Positions 24,127 through 36,385 of a stretch of 64,000 nt of DNA are shown one piece after another. Numbering within the stretch: position 1 is the stretch's first letter; each line of letters opens with the position of its first letter. Source of the DNA: Bactrocera neohumeralis (taxonomy: Eukaryota > Arthropoda > Insecta > Diptera > Tephritidae); assembly GCF_024586455.1 (NCBI RefSeq), contig NW_026090925.1:124001-188000 (forward strand), given 5' to 3'. The notes below the pieces were generated by a model. The model saw only the letters and a list, made by a program, of their open reading frames with translations, had not been told where the DNA came from and searched no databases. Position numbers and translations under genes: made by a program.

Positions 24127-24322
24127 CACTACCTGTTGTGAGATTCGTGGAAGCGAATCACGCCACTTATAATTATTAAAGTTAGAATTAAGCATAAATA
24201 CTGTAATTCGGTTAAGCTAACTTCAGTTTGTAAAACTCAATAAAGATACGCGGTAGCGCTGCCCGAATGCAGCTCCGTGAAAAATTATATTTTTTTGGTT
24301 TTCAATTAACCAAAAGATTAAC
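24127..24322 (+). repeat. Gypsy-3 5' LTR, truncated at its start
   Basis: Matches 29374-29570 of the 3' LTR from CACTACCTGTTGTG onward, with an 8-base-scale gap after TTGTG. The upstream part of the LTR is missing. Confidence 0.85.
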
Positions 24323-25258
24323 TGGCGCCCGAGCTAAAAAGCTATAAATAATAGAGGAATAAAGGCCCCCTAGTAGCGTAAAGCAAACGGGAAGCAATAG
24401 TTGCTAGCCAACTCTATTCGCGAGTGTTTAAATAAGTGAAAAACAAAAGACACACAAAGTGTTATCTGTTAATTAAGCAATCTATTACAAGGTGCATAAA
24501 AACGCGGAGACATTATTAATAAAATTTAAAGCAAAACTAAAAACCATACGTGTAACAAATACCAAACAACTGAAGAAAAGCGTGCACAAGTGAAAGAACG
24601 AACAAAGCAATAATACAAACCTAATGATGTGTGAGAGCTAAAAAATATCGAAAGACCGCTTAAGAAACTAAATCTGCAAAGAGTTAAAAAAAAAAAAACT
24701 TAGAATTACAAATTGAAGAGTGTGGTGACTTGCAACTCGCTAAGCGTAAAATACACGCAAGTTCAGGGATACAAATTATTTCATCTTTAATAAAAAATAA
24801 TAATAAAAAAAAAAATTTTATTAACAGACTACAAAAACAATACAAAACACAAATTAATAAAATACAATAAAAATAAAAATCGACCAATTAATCACGGCTG
24901 AAAAAGGCAGTAAGCGGTGTGCGTGAATTAAATATTGATGAAAATATACGTGTGTGCGTGCAACGAAATACGCCAAAGTGTAAATTAAATTTATTGCAAC
25001 AAAATTTCGTGGAAGCAAAAATCAACGCATATTGAAGGCAAGGGAAAAAATCAAGGCAGATATTTAACAAGCGAATTGCAGTTCGGCAAGTGAAGATATC
25101 CGGCACAGCAGCTAATAGGAATAATACTATCGGTGGTAGCAGCGACAACAGAATCTTCAACAATCCTGTAAGTGGAAGCAGCCTATAATAACTATTTAGA
25201 TATTATATTAAGAATATCAATATATCATTATATTACTAAGAATATTAAAAGTACACAA
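24323..25258 (+). other. Gypsy-3 leader, non-coding
   Basis: Primer-binding-type sequence at its start, then A-rich DNA with no supported gene. A run of A and T-rich homopolymers lies at 24680-24870. Confidence 0.6.
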
Positions 25259-25857
25259 ATGGCGAACCCCAATAATTTAATCCGCCCTCCAATCCTTCCC
25301 CCCAATTCGTCACCTAATACCCCTCAGACATCCCAAAATACACAATTGAGTATGGACGACCTGTCCAGGCTCATAGCTAGTATAGCTTCAGATATAGTGG
25401 AGACACAGTGATTAAAAGTGGAAATCTGGAATAAAATAAGGAAAATTTTTGTTAGGAAGTCATAAAAAGAAAACCCAATTAGTTTAATTCAGGGGGAAGG
25501 TTTGTAAAGGAAATTTAAGGATACCAAGAAGAGTTCCCTTTTTGTACACATAATAACGGGCTTGTACAGACAATAATAAATAACAAAATGACGGACGCTT
25601 TACCAATTGACTTGGACTATAACGAAGTAGACAGAGTAGTTAGAAATCTAGAAAGATTTGTAGAAGTCAATAGGACTAACAATAAAGAAAGGGATTTAAA
25701 TGAAGATAAGCTTAAAATTAAATGCATGGAGGAAGTTTTTCGATATATAGGAAAAGATAAGAAGGCCACACTTGAGGATTACTATAATCAGGAGACAATT
25801 GTGTCTGAGACTATAGAGATGATACAAGTATCAAAAAAGAAAAAAAATATATTTTAA
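25259..25857 (+). pseudogene. Gypsy-3 gag remnant
   Basis: ATG 25259 opens 51 codons (MANPNNLIRPPILPP, ending VETQ). A second frame, 25588-25857, encodes an acidic, charged 89-residue stretch ending in a lysine run. Position and composition fit the edges of a gag-pol region with most of gag and the protease deleted. No capsid or DSG/DTG protease motif is visible, so the assignment is from position. Confidence 0.45.
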
Positions 25858-28447
25858 AGAAAATGAAACAAAATCAAGTAAGTCTGAGGTCGAGACCCAG
25901 ACACAGAGATCATTAGAAGATGGTATAATCCGACCATCGAGGTCTCCATATGACTCTCCGGCATGGATGGTCCCGAAAAAGGCGGACTCTGCTGGAAATA
26001 AGCCATATAGGGTAGTCATAGACTATCGAAAGCTCAATAAAGCTAACAATTGCGGATAGATGTCCTATTCCCGAAATTAATGATTATCATGACTATCATA
26101 ATTAGGACAGAAAAAATATTTTTCTGTAATCGACCTAATAAGTGGTTTCACCAGATTCCACTACAAAAATCTGATATAGAAAAAACTGTTTTCTCTATCA
26201 ACAATGGGAAGTACGAATTTACTCGACTACCATTTGGCCTAAAAAATGCGCCTTCTATTTTTCAACGCGCATTAGATGATATATTAAGAGAACACATAGG
26301 GAAATGTTGCTACGTGTATATCGACGATATAATTATTTTTAGCAAAACAGAGGAGGAACACTTCAAACATATATATAAGGTGTTTGAAACATTAGAAAAC
26401 GCTAATATGAAAGTGCAGTTAGGAAAATGTAATTTTTTCAAAAAAGAAGTAGAATTCTTAGGATATGTAATCACACCGGTTGGCATAAGAACCAACCCAA
26501 AAAAAGTTGAAGCCATTTCAAACTTTCCACCACCACAAAATTTAAAACAGCTTCGCAGCTTCCTCGGCATGTCAGGGTACTACCGGCGTTTTATTAGAGA
26601 TTACGCTAAACTTGCAAAACCCCTAACATCTCTTTTAAGAGGGGAAGACGGTCGTACGTCAAAGAATAAATCTACTCACATAAAAATAAATTTGAATAAG
26701 GAAGCGATAGAAGCTTTCAGGAAAATAAAAAATTCCCTCACCTCCGAGGATATCATCCTCACGTATCCGGATTACAGCAAAGAATTTGAGCTGACCACGG
26801 ATGCGTCCAACTTCGCCATAGGCGCAGTATTGTCTCAGTCAGATAGACCAATAGCATTTTTATCTAGGACATTAAGCAAAGCGGAAGAGCATTATGCCGC
26901 AAACGAAAAAGAAATGTTAGCCATCATTTGGGCATTAAATTCATTTCGTAATTATCTGTATGGATCGGCCAGAGTAAAAATATTCACCGATCACCAATCA
27001 TTAACTTATGCGTTAAGCAACAAGAATGTTAATAGCAAAATGAAACGCTGGAAAGCAATACTAGAGGAATACAGTTATGAAATGCACTATAAACCAGGTA
27101 GAACAAACGTCGTGGCCGACGCACTGTCAAGAATTCCACACCAAGAATCAGATTTGCATACGCTATCAATAGCGACAAATTCGGATGACAGCTCATCCCA
27201 CAATTTAATATACTGCATAGAAGCACCAATTAACGCGTTTAAAAACCAAATATTTTTAAATAAGGATGTAACATCGACATATCAATTTAAAATCATATTT
27301 CCTACCTACCATCGTCATATAGTAACCGAACCTGATTACTGCGAACAAAATTTGATTTCTATTTTAAAAAGATATTTAAATCCGTCCGTAATAAACTGCA
27401 TCAAAACGGAGGAGCACATTATGGGCAAGATTCAAGAAATTTACCCCTTACATTTTGACAAATATAAAATTAGGTTTTCGCAGTTCCAAGTGGAAGACAT
27501 AACAAACGAAGAAGAGCAAGAAAATATTATTATAAAAGAACATAAGAGAGCGCATAGAAATTGCAGGGAGAATAAGATACAAATTTTAGAAAAATTCTAT
27601 TTTCCAAGTATGGCGAATAAAATAAACAAGATAATAAAAAAATGCGTCACTTGTAAGGAGAACAAGTACGATCGCCACCCATTAAAGCCGCAATTACAAG
27701 CCACACCCATACCTAATTACCCTGGACAGATAATCCACGTAGATATACTATTGATAGGCAAAAATCTAGTTCTGACAGCAATGGACAAATTTTCAAAATA
27801 CGCCATCGCAAAACCCATTAAATCAAAGGCAACAGAGGATATCAGACAACCTTTAAGAGACATTCTTTTCTTTCTCGTACCGAAAACATTAGTAATAGAT
27901 AATGAAAGATCATTTAACTCAGAGTCCATTAACTTTATGATAGAGAACGAATTCGGCACCGAAATATATCGCACCCCCCCTTACACAAGCTGCTCGAACG
28001 GTCAGGTTGAGCGCCTTCCATTCTACTCTACAGGAGATTATGCGTTGTCTGCAAACAGAGAAAACCCACCGATCATTCCAAGAACTTTTGGAACAATCAA
28101 TCAAAGAATATAACTACACTATCCATTCAACAACGGGAAAGAAACCAATTGAAATCTTCTTCGGAAGACGGGTCAGTAGCGACCACAGGCTAATAGAAGA
28201 GGAAAGAGAAGAAACGAAGAAAAGGCTTCAGGAAAAGCAATTAGCAGATCTTTCTTACCACAATAAAAACCGAACGCCCCCCAAACAATATTTTGAAGGA
28301 GATGAAATTTTTGTTAAGATAAATAAGAGATTAGGAACCAAGTTATCACCTAGATTTAGGAAGGAAATTGTCGCGCAGAATTATAATACCACGGTTAAAA
28401 CTAAAACAGGCAGGATTGTTCACAAAAACAACATAAAACAATGTTAA
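25858..28447 (+). pseudogene. Gypsy-3 pol (reverse transcriptase, RNase H, integrase), broken
   Basis: Reverse transcriptase begins at about 25900 (IIRPSRSPYDSPAWMVPKK, VVIDYRKLNKA). Stops and a frame change near 26060 break it before the LPFGLKNAPSIFQR and YIDDIIIFS blocks. RNase H has TTDASNFAIGAVLS and TDHQSLTYAL at about 26800-27010. Integrase has the zinc-binding CVTCKENKYDRHPLKP region and a DNERSF-containing core. A frameshift near 28010 shifts the C-terminus to 28007-28447 (TIHSTTGKKPIEIFFG). The middle section, 26130-28010, is one long open frame. Confidence 0.85.
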
Positions 28448-29268
28448 GAAAAAAATTTACTTGCAAGTGGAAAAACCTCGAAACGGAGAACCTACAAATT
28501 TACCTCATACCTCAATATTCCAACAGCATCCCATCCCAAATCAAAATTGAACCCCTTCCCAATATAAACAATAAATCATTAGTTTTAGACAAACACGATG
28601 TACTAGTAGATGAAGATAATAATATGTACAATGTAGAAATTAAGGATAATTTGGAGAAAAATTTAATTAAAGAGAAGGATCAATGTTTAGCAAATATACT
28701 AAAATTTGAAGAAGCAGACTGTAAGCTCAGAATTTGTAATGAGCAATCTGTAAACGAAGTGCTACCAGGCATACTAATATTTAAAAATTTCCAATCAAAA
28801 ATTATACAAAATTGTAATAAACAAAATTTAAAACAAAGAGGAACTTTTTTAATAAAATTTAAAAATTGTGAAATAAATGTATTTAACAGATCATATACTA
28901 ATATAAGGAAGGAAGTATATGAATCCTTCGTATTACCAAATGTTATAACTAAAATTAAAGAAAATACAAATTTTACTAATAAAGAATTAAGACTGGAAAC
29001 ATTGTATGTGAAGCAACTCCAGCATGAAAACAATATTGAATTTTTGATAAATAAAAGCGACAGTTCCTCAATAATTAGCTTAAGTTCTGATATAATAATA
29101 ATTGTAATAATTATAATCGTTATAGCATTTTTATATAAAAATCGTCAAAAAGTATATTTGTCACCTGAATCTAGTGCAGAGGACGTACTAAACATGCGGA
29201 AAGGTCCTTTTTTGCAAATAACAACGGCACACCCTACGATCAACACCGATTGGGGACAATCGATTTAA
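28441..29268 (+). pseudogene. Gypsy-3 envelope remnant
   Basis: A 275-codon ORF overlapping the end of pol. It corresponds to the C-terminal half of insect errantivirus-type Env: a Cys/Asn-rich ectodomain end, then one hydrophobic segment of Ile and Val at about residues 218-235 and a short cytoplasmic tail. The N-terminal half, with signal peptide and furin site, is missing, so it cannot act as an entry protein as it stands. Confidence 0.7.
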
Positions 29269-29277
29269 GAGGGGAAG

Positions 29278-29571
29278 AGTTAACACAACACTTCTTACTC
29301 AAGTATCGACTTACAACTTCCGGCACGTGTGACCGAAATGCACCAGAAAGTGCATGGTCAGCGTCAGCACTACCTGTTGTGCAGCATAAGATTCGTGGAA
29401 GCGAATCACGCCACTTATAATTATTAAAGTTAGAATTAAGCATAAATACTGTAATTCGGTTAAGCTAACTTCAGTTTGTAAAACTCAATAAAGATACGCG
29501 GTAGCGCTGCCCGAATGCAGCTCCGTGAAAAATTATATTTTTTTGGTTTTCAATTAACCAAAAGATTAACT
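29278..29571 (+). repeat. Gypsy-3 3' LTR
   Basis: Begins AGTTAACAC after the purine tract and ends GATTAAC-T, then Jockey ORF2 resumes. About 294 bp, with AATAAAG (29487) as a possible poly(A) signal. Confidence 0.85.
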
Positions 29572-30236
29572 TATATACTGCAGACCTTCCTACAGCTAAT
29601 AATATATTGACCTCAACTTTTGCGGATGACACAGCTTTAGTGAGCCGTAATAAATGCCACATAATAGCATCAAGAATATTAGCCGAGCACTTAAGGTCTG
29701 TCGAAGAATGGCTAGCCAACTGGCGTATAAATGTGAATGAACAAAAATGCAAGCACTACGTTTTCACTAAGACCTAAAATGTGTCCGGCAGTAAAAATAA
29801 ACAATATTTTAGTATCCCAAGCCAACGAAGTAACTTATCTTAGTATTCATCTAGATAGAAGACTTACATGGAGAAAACACATAACTAGTAAAATAACTTG
29901 CATGAAGATACTCCAAACTTAGCCTAGACAACAAAGTGCTTTTATATAATGCGGTCATAAAGCCGATTTGGATGTATGGCATTCAACTGTGGGGTACGAC
30001 CTGTGCAACTAATATTGATATAATACAAAGGTTCCAATCAAAAATGCTTAGAACAATCACGTGTTCACCATGCTACATGCGTAATGAAAATATCCATAAA
30101 GACCTAGGTATTTCTATGGTAAAGAAAGAAGTAGAAGACAGCAGAATTAAATATATATCTAAACTCCGAGATCACCCAAACCCTTTGGCTAATGCTTTGG
30201 TACATTCCTGCGATCAAACACGGCTTAAATGAAGAG
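29571..30236 (+). pseudogene. Jockey ORF2, 3' part after Gypsy-3
   Basis: Reading resumes with LYTADLPTANNIL, then STFADDTALVSR, the catalytic FADD motif of the reverse transcriptase. A frameshift near 29755 moves the frame to one reading FSLRPKMCPAVKINN and a second near 29920 to one reading MLLYNAVIKPIWMYGIQLWG, the usual C-terminal block of Jockey ORF2. So this half had decayed in addition to the Gypsy-3 insertion. Confidence 0.85.
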
Positions 30237-30398
30237 ATATGCCTGCGTACTAAGGAGCAACGTATCACCAAAACAGCTCAAACACTTGATTGAGCTTGTG
30301 TAGTTTTTAAATAGATTTAAGATTTTATAACTTATTGTTAGGCTTTTAAAATAAATAGCAGATTCAATAAATAATAAGATATTGTAAAAAAAAAAAAA

Positions 30399-31948
30399 TC
30401 AACTGTGCTATTGCTCATTTTGCATAACTCATCGGTTTGGCTTTCGTATATTTGGGAATCGATATTATTTTTTCTCGTTTTCGTAACCGATTCCAAATAT
30501 ATTTGTTGCCAACCTTTATTGCTATTGGTTTGCTTTCGTATATTTCGTATTTCGATATGTACATATTTTTTCGTTTTCGTTATCGATTCTTAATATATCT
30601 GTTGCCAACCTTTGTAGTCTTTTTTTCGGAAATTTAATTTAAACAAGCAAAATGAGCAAGCCAAAGCCAACTATCGCCAACCTCTCTCCAAGTAAGGAGT
30701 TGATCGACTTAAAGTCATTAAAACGTCAAAGGACGGTGGCGAAAAATAGTATTTTGCGAATAAAGACGGGCCTTTTAGAAAAAACCATGTCGTTAGATAT
30801 AATTGAATTGGAATGTCGGCTCGACATATTAAATTCACATAGTGAAAAGCTAATGAAATGCCAATCTAAAATTGAAGAGATTGATGAAGACGACATGGCC
30901 CGAGGGGAGTTAGAGGATATCATTGTTGAAACGAAATCAATAATTAAAAATATTTTAGCCAAAAATAGAACGTCAATTGCCGAAACATCTTTCGTAGCTT
31001 CTCACAGCTCAAGGCTCCCTAAAATGAATTTGCCGAAATTCAAAGGAAGAATATTCAGAATTTAAAAACTGTATGAGTTTGTTTGAGAGCTTGGTTCATA
31101 ATGATCCAAATATCCCAGGTATAGAAAAATTCAACCATTTGGTAAATTGTCTATCTGGAGAGGCTCTGGGAACAGTTAAAGCGTTTCAGATGTGGGATGA
31201 AAATTATCCGAAAGCGTTGGAAAGTCTCAAAAAAGTTTATGATAATAAATGTTTAATATTTTTCAATACAATATCTAAACTTTTTGAGCTGCCAACCATT
31301 CTAAAGCCATCCGCGCCTTCATTGCGATCAATGATTGATGAAGTGTCTGCTGTTTATGACCCTTTGCTATCTCTGGGCGATGAGAAGCAAATCCCAAACG
31401 CCATTATAATACATATAGTTATGACAAAGGTTGACTCCTCCACCCGATCCAAGTGGGAAGAGCAACTTGACTACGATCACTTACCATTGTGGAAGGATTG
31501 CAAAGCAACTTTAAATAGAAGGTTTCAGCAGTTAGCAGCGGAAGGAGCATCTTGTTCGAGGACGAAATCCGGAGCCACAACCAGCATAAGTTACATGAAG
31601 CAGCTACACATGGACAGGACAAAATCAGCTTTAGTTGCTGCGGATGCAAAGCTGCCAACTTGTCAAAAATGCAAGTCAAAGGAACATCCTTTAACTGCCT
31701 GCCCCACTTTCAAGGCGCTTCCGGTACAACAGAGGTTCGAGTTTGTGAAATCGGTGCCCTTATGCATAAATTGCTTGCGTAAGGGGCATACTGTATCCAA
31801 GTGCAGAGCGGATCGATGTCGTGTATGCAATCGATTTGTTATAATTAAATATATTAACGCTAACACTGTGTAAATAAAATATATTTAATTTAAAAAAATA
31901 ATTAACATAAAAAAAAGATTTATGTGTTAAAGAAAAACATTATTAATA
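30399..31948 (+). mobile_element. 5' part of a second BEL/Pao family element (BEL-B)
   Basis: Upstream of the gag pseudogene, 30429-30620 contains two imperfect copies of a unit of about 95 bp (TTTCGTATATTT ... TGTTGCCAACCTTT), probably leader or LTR. After gag the sequence ends in AT-rich DNA, where Helitron-2 has inserted. Neither LTR could be delimited. It differs from BEL-1/BEL-2 in sequence. Confidence 0.55.
30652..31840 (+). pseudogene. BEL/Pao gag of a different family, one frameshift
   Basis: ATG 30652 opens 137 codons with a charged, coiled-coil-like N-terminus (LKSLKRQRTVAKN) ending LPKMNLPKFKGR. A single-base frame change at about 31055 leads into 31073-31873, which continues CMSLFESLVHNDPN, the DUF1759-type core of BEL Gag. 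C-terminal zinc-knuckle cysteines follow: CQKCKSKEHPLTAC, CINCLRKGHTVSKC and a last CRVC near 31820. The end is replaced by unrelated sequence. Confidence 0.82.
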
Positions 31949-33095
31949 TCTATACTAATATTATAAAGCTGAAGAGTTTGTTTGTTTGAACGCGCTAATC
32001 TCCAAAACTGGTTCGAATTGAATAATTCTTTTTGTGTTGGATAGTGCATTTATCGAGGAAGGCTATATAGCATCACGCTGCGACCAATAGGAGCGAAGAA
32101 ACAGTGGTAAATGTGTAAAAAAACGGGGGAAATTATTTATCATCCGTTCCTTCCGCTGCGAAAGCGGTTCAAAATACACAAAAGTTATGCATGAAAGAAT
32201 TATTTCTCTTTTAATGATCTAAAAAAAAGTCTGTGAGTAGCGTTTTTGTGATAACTAATTTGGTCGAAATTATTTGTTAGAGTTGTATTAACATAATAAT
32301 ATTAATCTTTATCCAAATAAATGTGTTGTTCGGTAATTCTTTTGACATAATATTTAGTTTACGTAAATACCAAGTCCATGTAAAAATAATTACGTTCTTG
32401 ATTATTAATCTTACACTTCCTTTTTTTACCTTCTTTTTATTCATTTTCTACGCTCTTTCTTTGTCACTATAATGCCTAGAAAAAGAACTCAGTTTTCTAG
32501 GCAGACTGCTACTGCAAAGCGGCTGCGAGTTTTGCGCAGCAATGAAACTGAGGATGAGAATATGCATAGGTTGGGTACTCAACGAGCAATCATGAACAAA
32601 ACCGTGCTAGGGAATCGAGCGTTGAACGTTCGCAGCGTCTAGCCTCACTAAATTTCCGAACTTTGGCGAACCGACAACGGGAATCAAGCGTTGAACGATC
32701 TCAACGTTGGGCCTCACAGAATTCCCGAACTTTGATTTTAAAATTATCGACAAATATGAGAGCCCATTTGTCCCAAGTGGCCTTCCTGCACATTCCCTTA
32801 AGCTTTTTATAGGCGCCCCAATAATTTTACTTAGAAATCTGAAACCACCGCAGGGGCAAACATTTAAACACGTGGGGATCGATTTACGCCAAGACTGCTT
32901 TCACATGGCCAATTATATGTCGCGTTGTCAAGATCAGGTTGCGGAGAAAATCAATATGTTCTTCTGCCACCAGAAAATAAAACAAAAAATATAATTTACG
33001 CAGAAGTTCTTTGATAACAGAAATTTACGCGGACGAAGATAAAGACGAAGCCCAAAATCAGTATTTCACGCGGACGAAGTCGACGGCACAGCTAG
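31949..33095 (+). mobile_element. Non-autonomous Helitron, exact ends (Helitron-2)
   Basis: Starts TCTATACTAATATTATAAAG after a host A (31948) and ends ACGGCACAGCTAG before a host T (33096), the A^T insertion of Helitrons. Both terminal sequences are familiar from insect Helitrons (AAGAGTTTGTTTGTTTG near the 5' end, CGCGGACGAAGTC near the 3' end). The interior keeps only the first codons and the helicase C-terminus of RepHel, so it is a deletion derivative of an autonomous Helitron. Confidence 0.88.
32472..33010 (+). pseudogene. RepHel remnant: N-terminus fused to helicase C-terminus
   Basis: ATG 32472 opens 57 codons (MPRKRTQFSRQTATAKRLR) like the start of the Helitron-1 protein, ending at TAG 32640-32642. 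Two imperfect copies of about 60 bp, encoding RESSVERSQR-like repeats, follow. Then 32707-32994 gives the helicase C-terminus (GLPAHSLKLFIGAPIILLRN, then HVGIDLRQDCF). The Rep domain and all ATPase motifs are deleted. Confidence 0.8.
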
Positions 33096-33139
33096 TCTGA
33101 GATTAAAGAATAATTAAATTGAATTCGTAATATCTAAAA

Positions 33140-33775
33140 GAACAAGAAAAAACGTTAACTTCGGCTGCACCGAAGCTAATATACATTAGAAGCTAATATA
33201 AATTCGGTGATTACATTGTTGCTAGGAAAAAAAAAACAATTCCAAATTTCGTGAAGATACATTGTCAAATGTGAAAGTTTTCCATACAAGAACTTGATTC
33301 CGATCGTTCAGTTTGTATGGTAGCTAAATGCTATAGTTAACCATTCTGAACAATTTCTTCGGAGATTACATTGTTCTCTTAGAAAATAATCTATACCAAA
33401 TTTGGTGAAGACACATTGTCAAATGTGAAAGTTTTCCTTACAAGAACTTGATTCCGATCGTTCAGTTTGTATGGCAGCTATATGTTATAGTGGTCCAATA
33501 TCGACCGTTCCGACAAATGAGCAGCTTCTTGAAGAGAAAATGACGTTCGCAAAATTTCAAAAGGATATCTTAAAAACTGAGGGACTAGTTCGTATATATA
33601 CAGACGGACGGACGGACGGACGGACAGACAGACAGACGGACATGGTTAAATCGACTCAGCTCAACATACTGATCATTTATATATATACTTTATAGGGTCT
33701 CCGACGCTTCTTTCTGGGTGTTACAAACATCGTGACAAACTTAATATACCCTGTTCAGGGTATAAAAAGAAAGAT
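33140..33775. repeat. Dispersed repeat with internal duplication and GGAC/GACA microsatellite
   Basis: Begins near ACTTCGGCTGCACCGAAGC, a short palindrome, and ends near TACCCTGTTCAGGGTATA, another palindrome. Inside are two copies of a unit of about 160 bp (GATTACATTGTT ... CAGTTTGTATGG) at roughly 33208-33330 and 33360-33480, and a (GGAC)n(AGAC)n run at 33605-33640. Non-coding. Confidence 0.55.
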
Positions 33776-34866
33776 GAATTATATAAAATGATAATAATAT
33801 CTAAAAAAGATTAATGTTATCTGATCAATTAATATATAAAACAAAGATTTGTTTTTACATATTAAATACATTGTGCAGGCCGCCTTAAACGCATAAAATA
33901 CATATGTACATACATACATAAGTATGTATTTATATTCGCGTATATAGTGGTCCAATAGGACTGCGCAGGCCAATTTGAAACAACACAAACTTATTTCCAC
34001 ATACTTACATTCTTAACAATTTTTATTTGCTCCTGCTGCTATTTCTAATTCTGTTTTCCTGATTTACAATGCTATAAAAACAAATGAAGTAATTATTTGC
34101 AAATTATTTAAAAAAAATCACATAAAATTCATTTACTTACCTTCTTGTTGTACGAGCGCGAATGACATGTGTCTTTCAATCGTTTTTTTATTACCCTTTT
34201 GGGATTTTCTTTTGGCACTATTGACAATTATGTTTTCTCATTCGCACTCATTCAAATAAATTAAGAAATGAGACAACTTTTTTTCATCACATCTAGGTAA
34301 ACGAAAAAATAACCCGAACATGTGCGTTGGTGTTAGTGCATAGAGAAAAAATGTGTAAATGTATTGAAATATTTGAAAAAAGTGGTTAGCCGCAGGGTAT
34401 ATTGATATGTACATTTGAATCAGAAATGTCACTAATACTCGCTTGAGAGAACAGAAAAGACGGTTCAATGTTAAGCAAAATTTTAAAAATAAATTCTACT
34501 TTACTTTTGCCTTTATTGATACTGCATTGTCTTCAATCAATAAAAGATACGATTGGTTGAGGCAAGTTATTAAAACGTTTGAAATTTATTTAATATTTAT
34601 CAGTTTCAAACTTTTACATACACTGTCATTTTTGTACATTGTAAAAATATAGAAATATAATTAATTCACCAGATTTATGCACCGAGTACAAGCTGTTAGC
34701 AAAAAAATTGCTGATAAAGGTTTTCCACTGGACATTGAAATTATATTTGTTCAAACGAATAAAGATAGTAATACCATTCTAAATTATATTTGTTCAAACG
34801 AATAAAGATAGTAATACCATTCTAAATTTATTTGCGGTAAAGTGTAAAGAAGTGTTGTTAATTAAA
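33776..34866. other. AT-rich DNA with a DNA-transposon terminus and a 47-bp duplication
   Basis: On the minus strand, a CCCTGC end next to TA at 34397-34399 resembles the right end of the transposon at 52497-56670. A possible exon end, ACAACAAGAAG before GTAAGTAAATG, lies at about 34138-34150. A direct duplication of about 47 bp (AATTATATTTGTTCAAACGA ...) lies at 34739-34830. No complete gene is seen. Confidence 0.4.
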
Positions 34867-34960
34867 AACAAGTAAGAAAGGACTAAGTTCGGGTTCAACC
34901 GAACATTTTATACTCTTGCAACTTGCAAGAATCAATGCCAATACTTTAATACTTTAAGGT
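34867..34960 (+). repeat. Start-only fragment of the ACAAGTAAG dispersed repeat
   Basis: Reads AACAAGTAAGAAAGGACTAA, then GTTCGGGTTCAACCGAAC and TTTATACTCTTGCAA, like the outer end of the copy at 10136-11118. The rest diverges or is deleted. Confidence 0.6.
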
Positions 34961-35224
34961 GTAAAACGTTAACCAGAGGATCGAAATCCAAGCAATTTTA
35001 TACAGTGACGAGCAATACTGTAACTCGTTAAAGGCGCTTTGATATTTCAATTAAGTCCACCAATTCCACCAATTAGAACTGTAACTTAATTTTTTTCTTT
35101 TGAAATGTTGTGTGTAGACATCATATTTTTCCTGTACTGTAAAAGTACCAAGATCAAACAACAACAAACTAGGGTGCACAGCGAAAATTAAGAATAACTC
35201 AAATGTTCCAGTTATGCTCGCGCG

Positions 35225-35439
35225 AGTTACATCTCAGGTTACGTCTGACGGCATGCAGTTGTGCATCACATCGCATGATCAGCCAGTACGTGACCAAAAC
35301 AGCACACTCAGCATATTTTGAGTCTGTTGGAATGTGCGGTACACCCACACATTCGGGCAGACTCGAGTTGCTGATCTGATGGCAGAGTCAGACTGATGCT
35401 TACTACCGAACAGTAAACAACGTTTTTTAATCGATAACT
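35225..35439 (+). repeat. Gypsy-1 5' LTR
   Basis: 215 bp, same as the 3' LTR at 39226-39440 except for about six substitutions. CGCG target duplication on its left. Confidence 0.92.
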
Positions 35440-36385
35440 GGCGCAGTCGAACGGAACGGTTCCATATTCTCTCTCAGCTCCGCTCAGCTAGCAAAGAAAA
35501 GCTAAATAAAAGCTAAATAAAAGCTAAATAAATTATTATTAAACAAAAGTACTGTTATTAAAAGAAAAGTGGCAAAGATACAGCTAATCATATAAATCCC
35601 AAAGCAGAACAAAATAATACATTTGAGTTGGAAAATTATAGCAAAAGCAAAAACAAAATTCAAAAAGTGAAAGAATTTGTGAAAAGTGCAAAACAAAAAT
35701 TATTTTGAGAAAAAATAAAGAAAACTGTTGAAAAACCTAAAAGTGAGCTCTAAAATATTCCATTGGATTACTGCATTTGGATTACCTTTAATACAAAAAC
35801 AACTGCAGCAACAACGGAGACAGCAGCAGAAGCTATAGTGCAGAAAAGTATTAAATATGCTACAACAGATAAAGAATATGTCAAGTCAGCACAACGTCTC
35901 CAGACAAGTGGTGGAGCTGACCGAAAACGAAGGCGGCGACGAAAACCACGAGAAGGATGGTGAACGAAATTCAAGCTATTGACAGCGGCAAAGGGAAAGT
36001 GAAATATTTATGATCAACAGGGAGAAGAGAAGTTTCCAACAACAATAACAATAACAAAAGCAACAACAACGACACCAGTAACAACAGCAACAACAAAACA
36101 ACAACAGCAGCACCACAAGGTAAAATAATATTCAACTAATAATTTAGTAATTTAAGTAGTAGCTTTATTTGAAGCTATTACTTTCTTTGTAAAAAAAAAA
36201 CAAAAAGTCAACGCAGAAATTATACTCACTAAATGTTTCAATCAATTCAAAACCAATACCGTTAGAAAAAGAAACGAACAAACGAGAAAAGAAACAAGCC
36301 AACAGAGTTGCAATTGTTTTATAATTTTTGTTGCAAAAAAAAAATCAAAAAAAAAATAATAATAACAATAATAAAAATAAAAAAT
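35440..36385 (+). other. Gypsy-1 leader, non-coding
   Basis: A-rich. Contains the triple AAAAGCTAAAT repeat at 35491-35530 and a CAACAA-rich stretch at 36035-36115. No gene is supported. Confidence 0.6.

Larger units (their letters stand above)
24127..29571 (+). mobile_element. Gypsy-superfamily element with env remnant (Gypsy-3)
   Basis: LTR pair: a truncated 5' LTR (24127-24322) and a fuller 3' LTR (29278-29571). The primer-binding-type sequence TGGCGCCCGAG starts at 24323, and the purine tract AAGAGGGGAAG lies just before the 3' LTR. The interior order is leader, short gag remnant, pol, env remnant. The 5' LTR lacks the first 100 bases or so that the 3' LTR has, and the duplicated target expected at the left end is gone, so a deletion affected that edge after insertion. 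Confidence 0.88.
20549..30398 (+). mobile_element. Jockey-family LINE, interrupted by Gypsy-3 (Jockey-B)
   Basis: The A-rich 5' leader (20549-20690) is followed by ORF1 (20691-22184), ORF2 (22181-24126, resuming after Gypsy-3 at 29571) and a poly(A) tail at 30386-30398 after an AATAAATAATAAGA region. Gypsy-3 (24127-29571) splits ORF2 inside its reverse transcriptase. The 5' boundary is inferred from where the helicase homology stops. I found no target duplication next to the poly(A), whose right flank starts TCAACTGTGC. Confidence 0.85.

Noticed and set aside
25172..25258. Upstream extension of the short Gypsy-3 frame
   Set aside because: The start codon at 25259 fits better; the upstream part is AT-rich leader without an ATG context of note.
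33601..33640. GGAC/GACA repeats considered as a CRISPR-like or regulatory array
   Set aside because: No unique spacers; it is a simple microsatellite inside a dispersed repeat, and the genome is eukaryotic.
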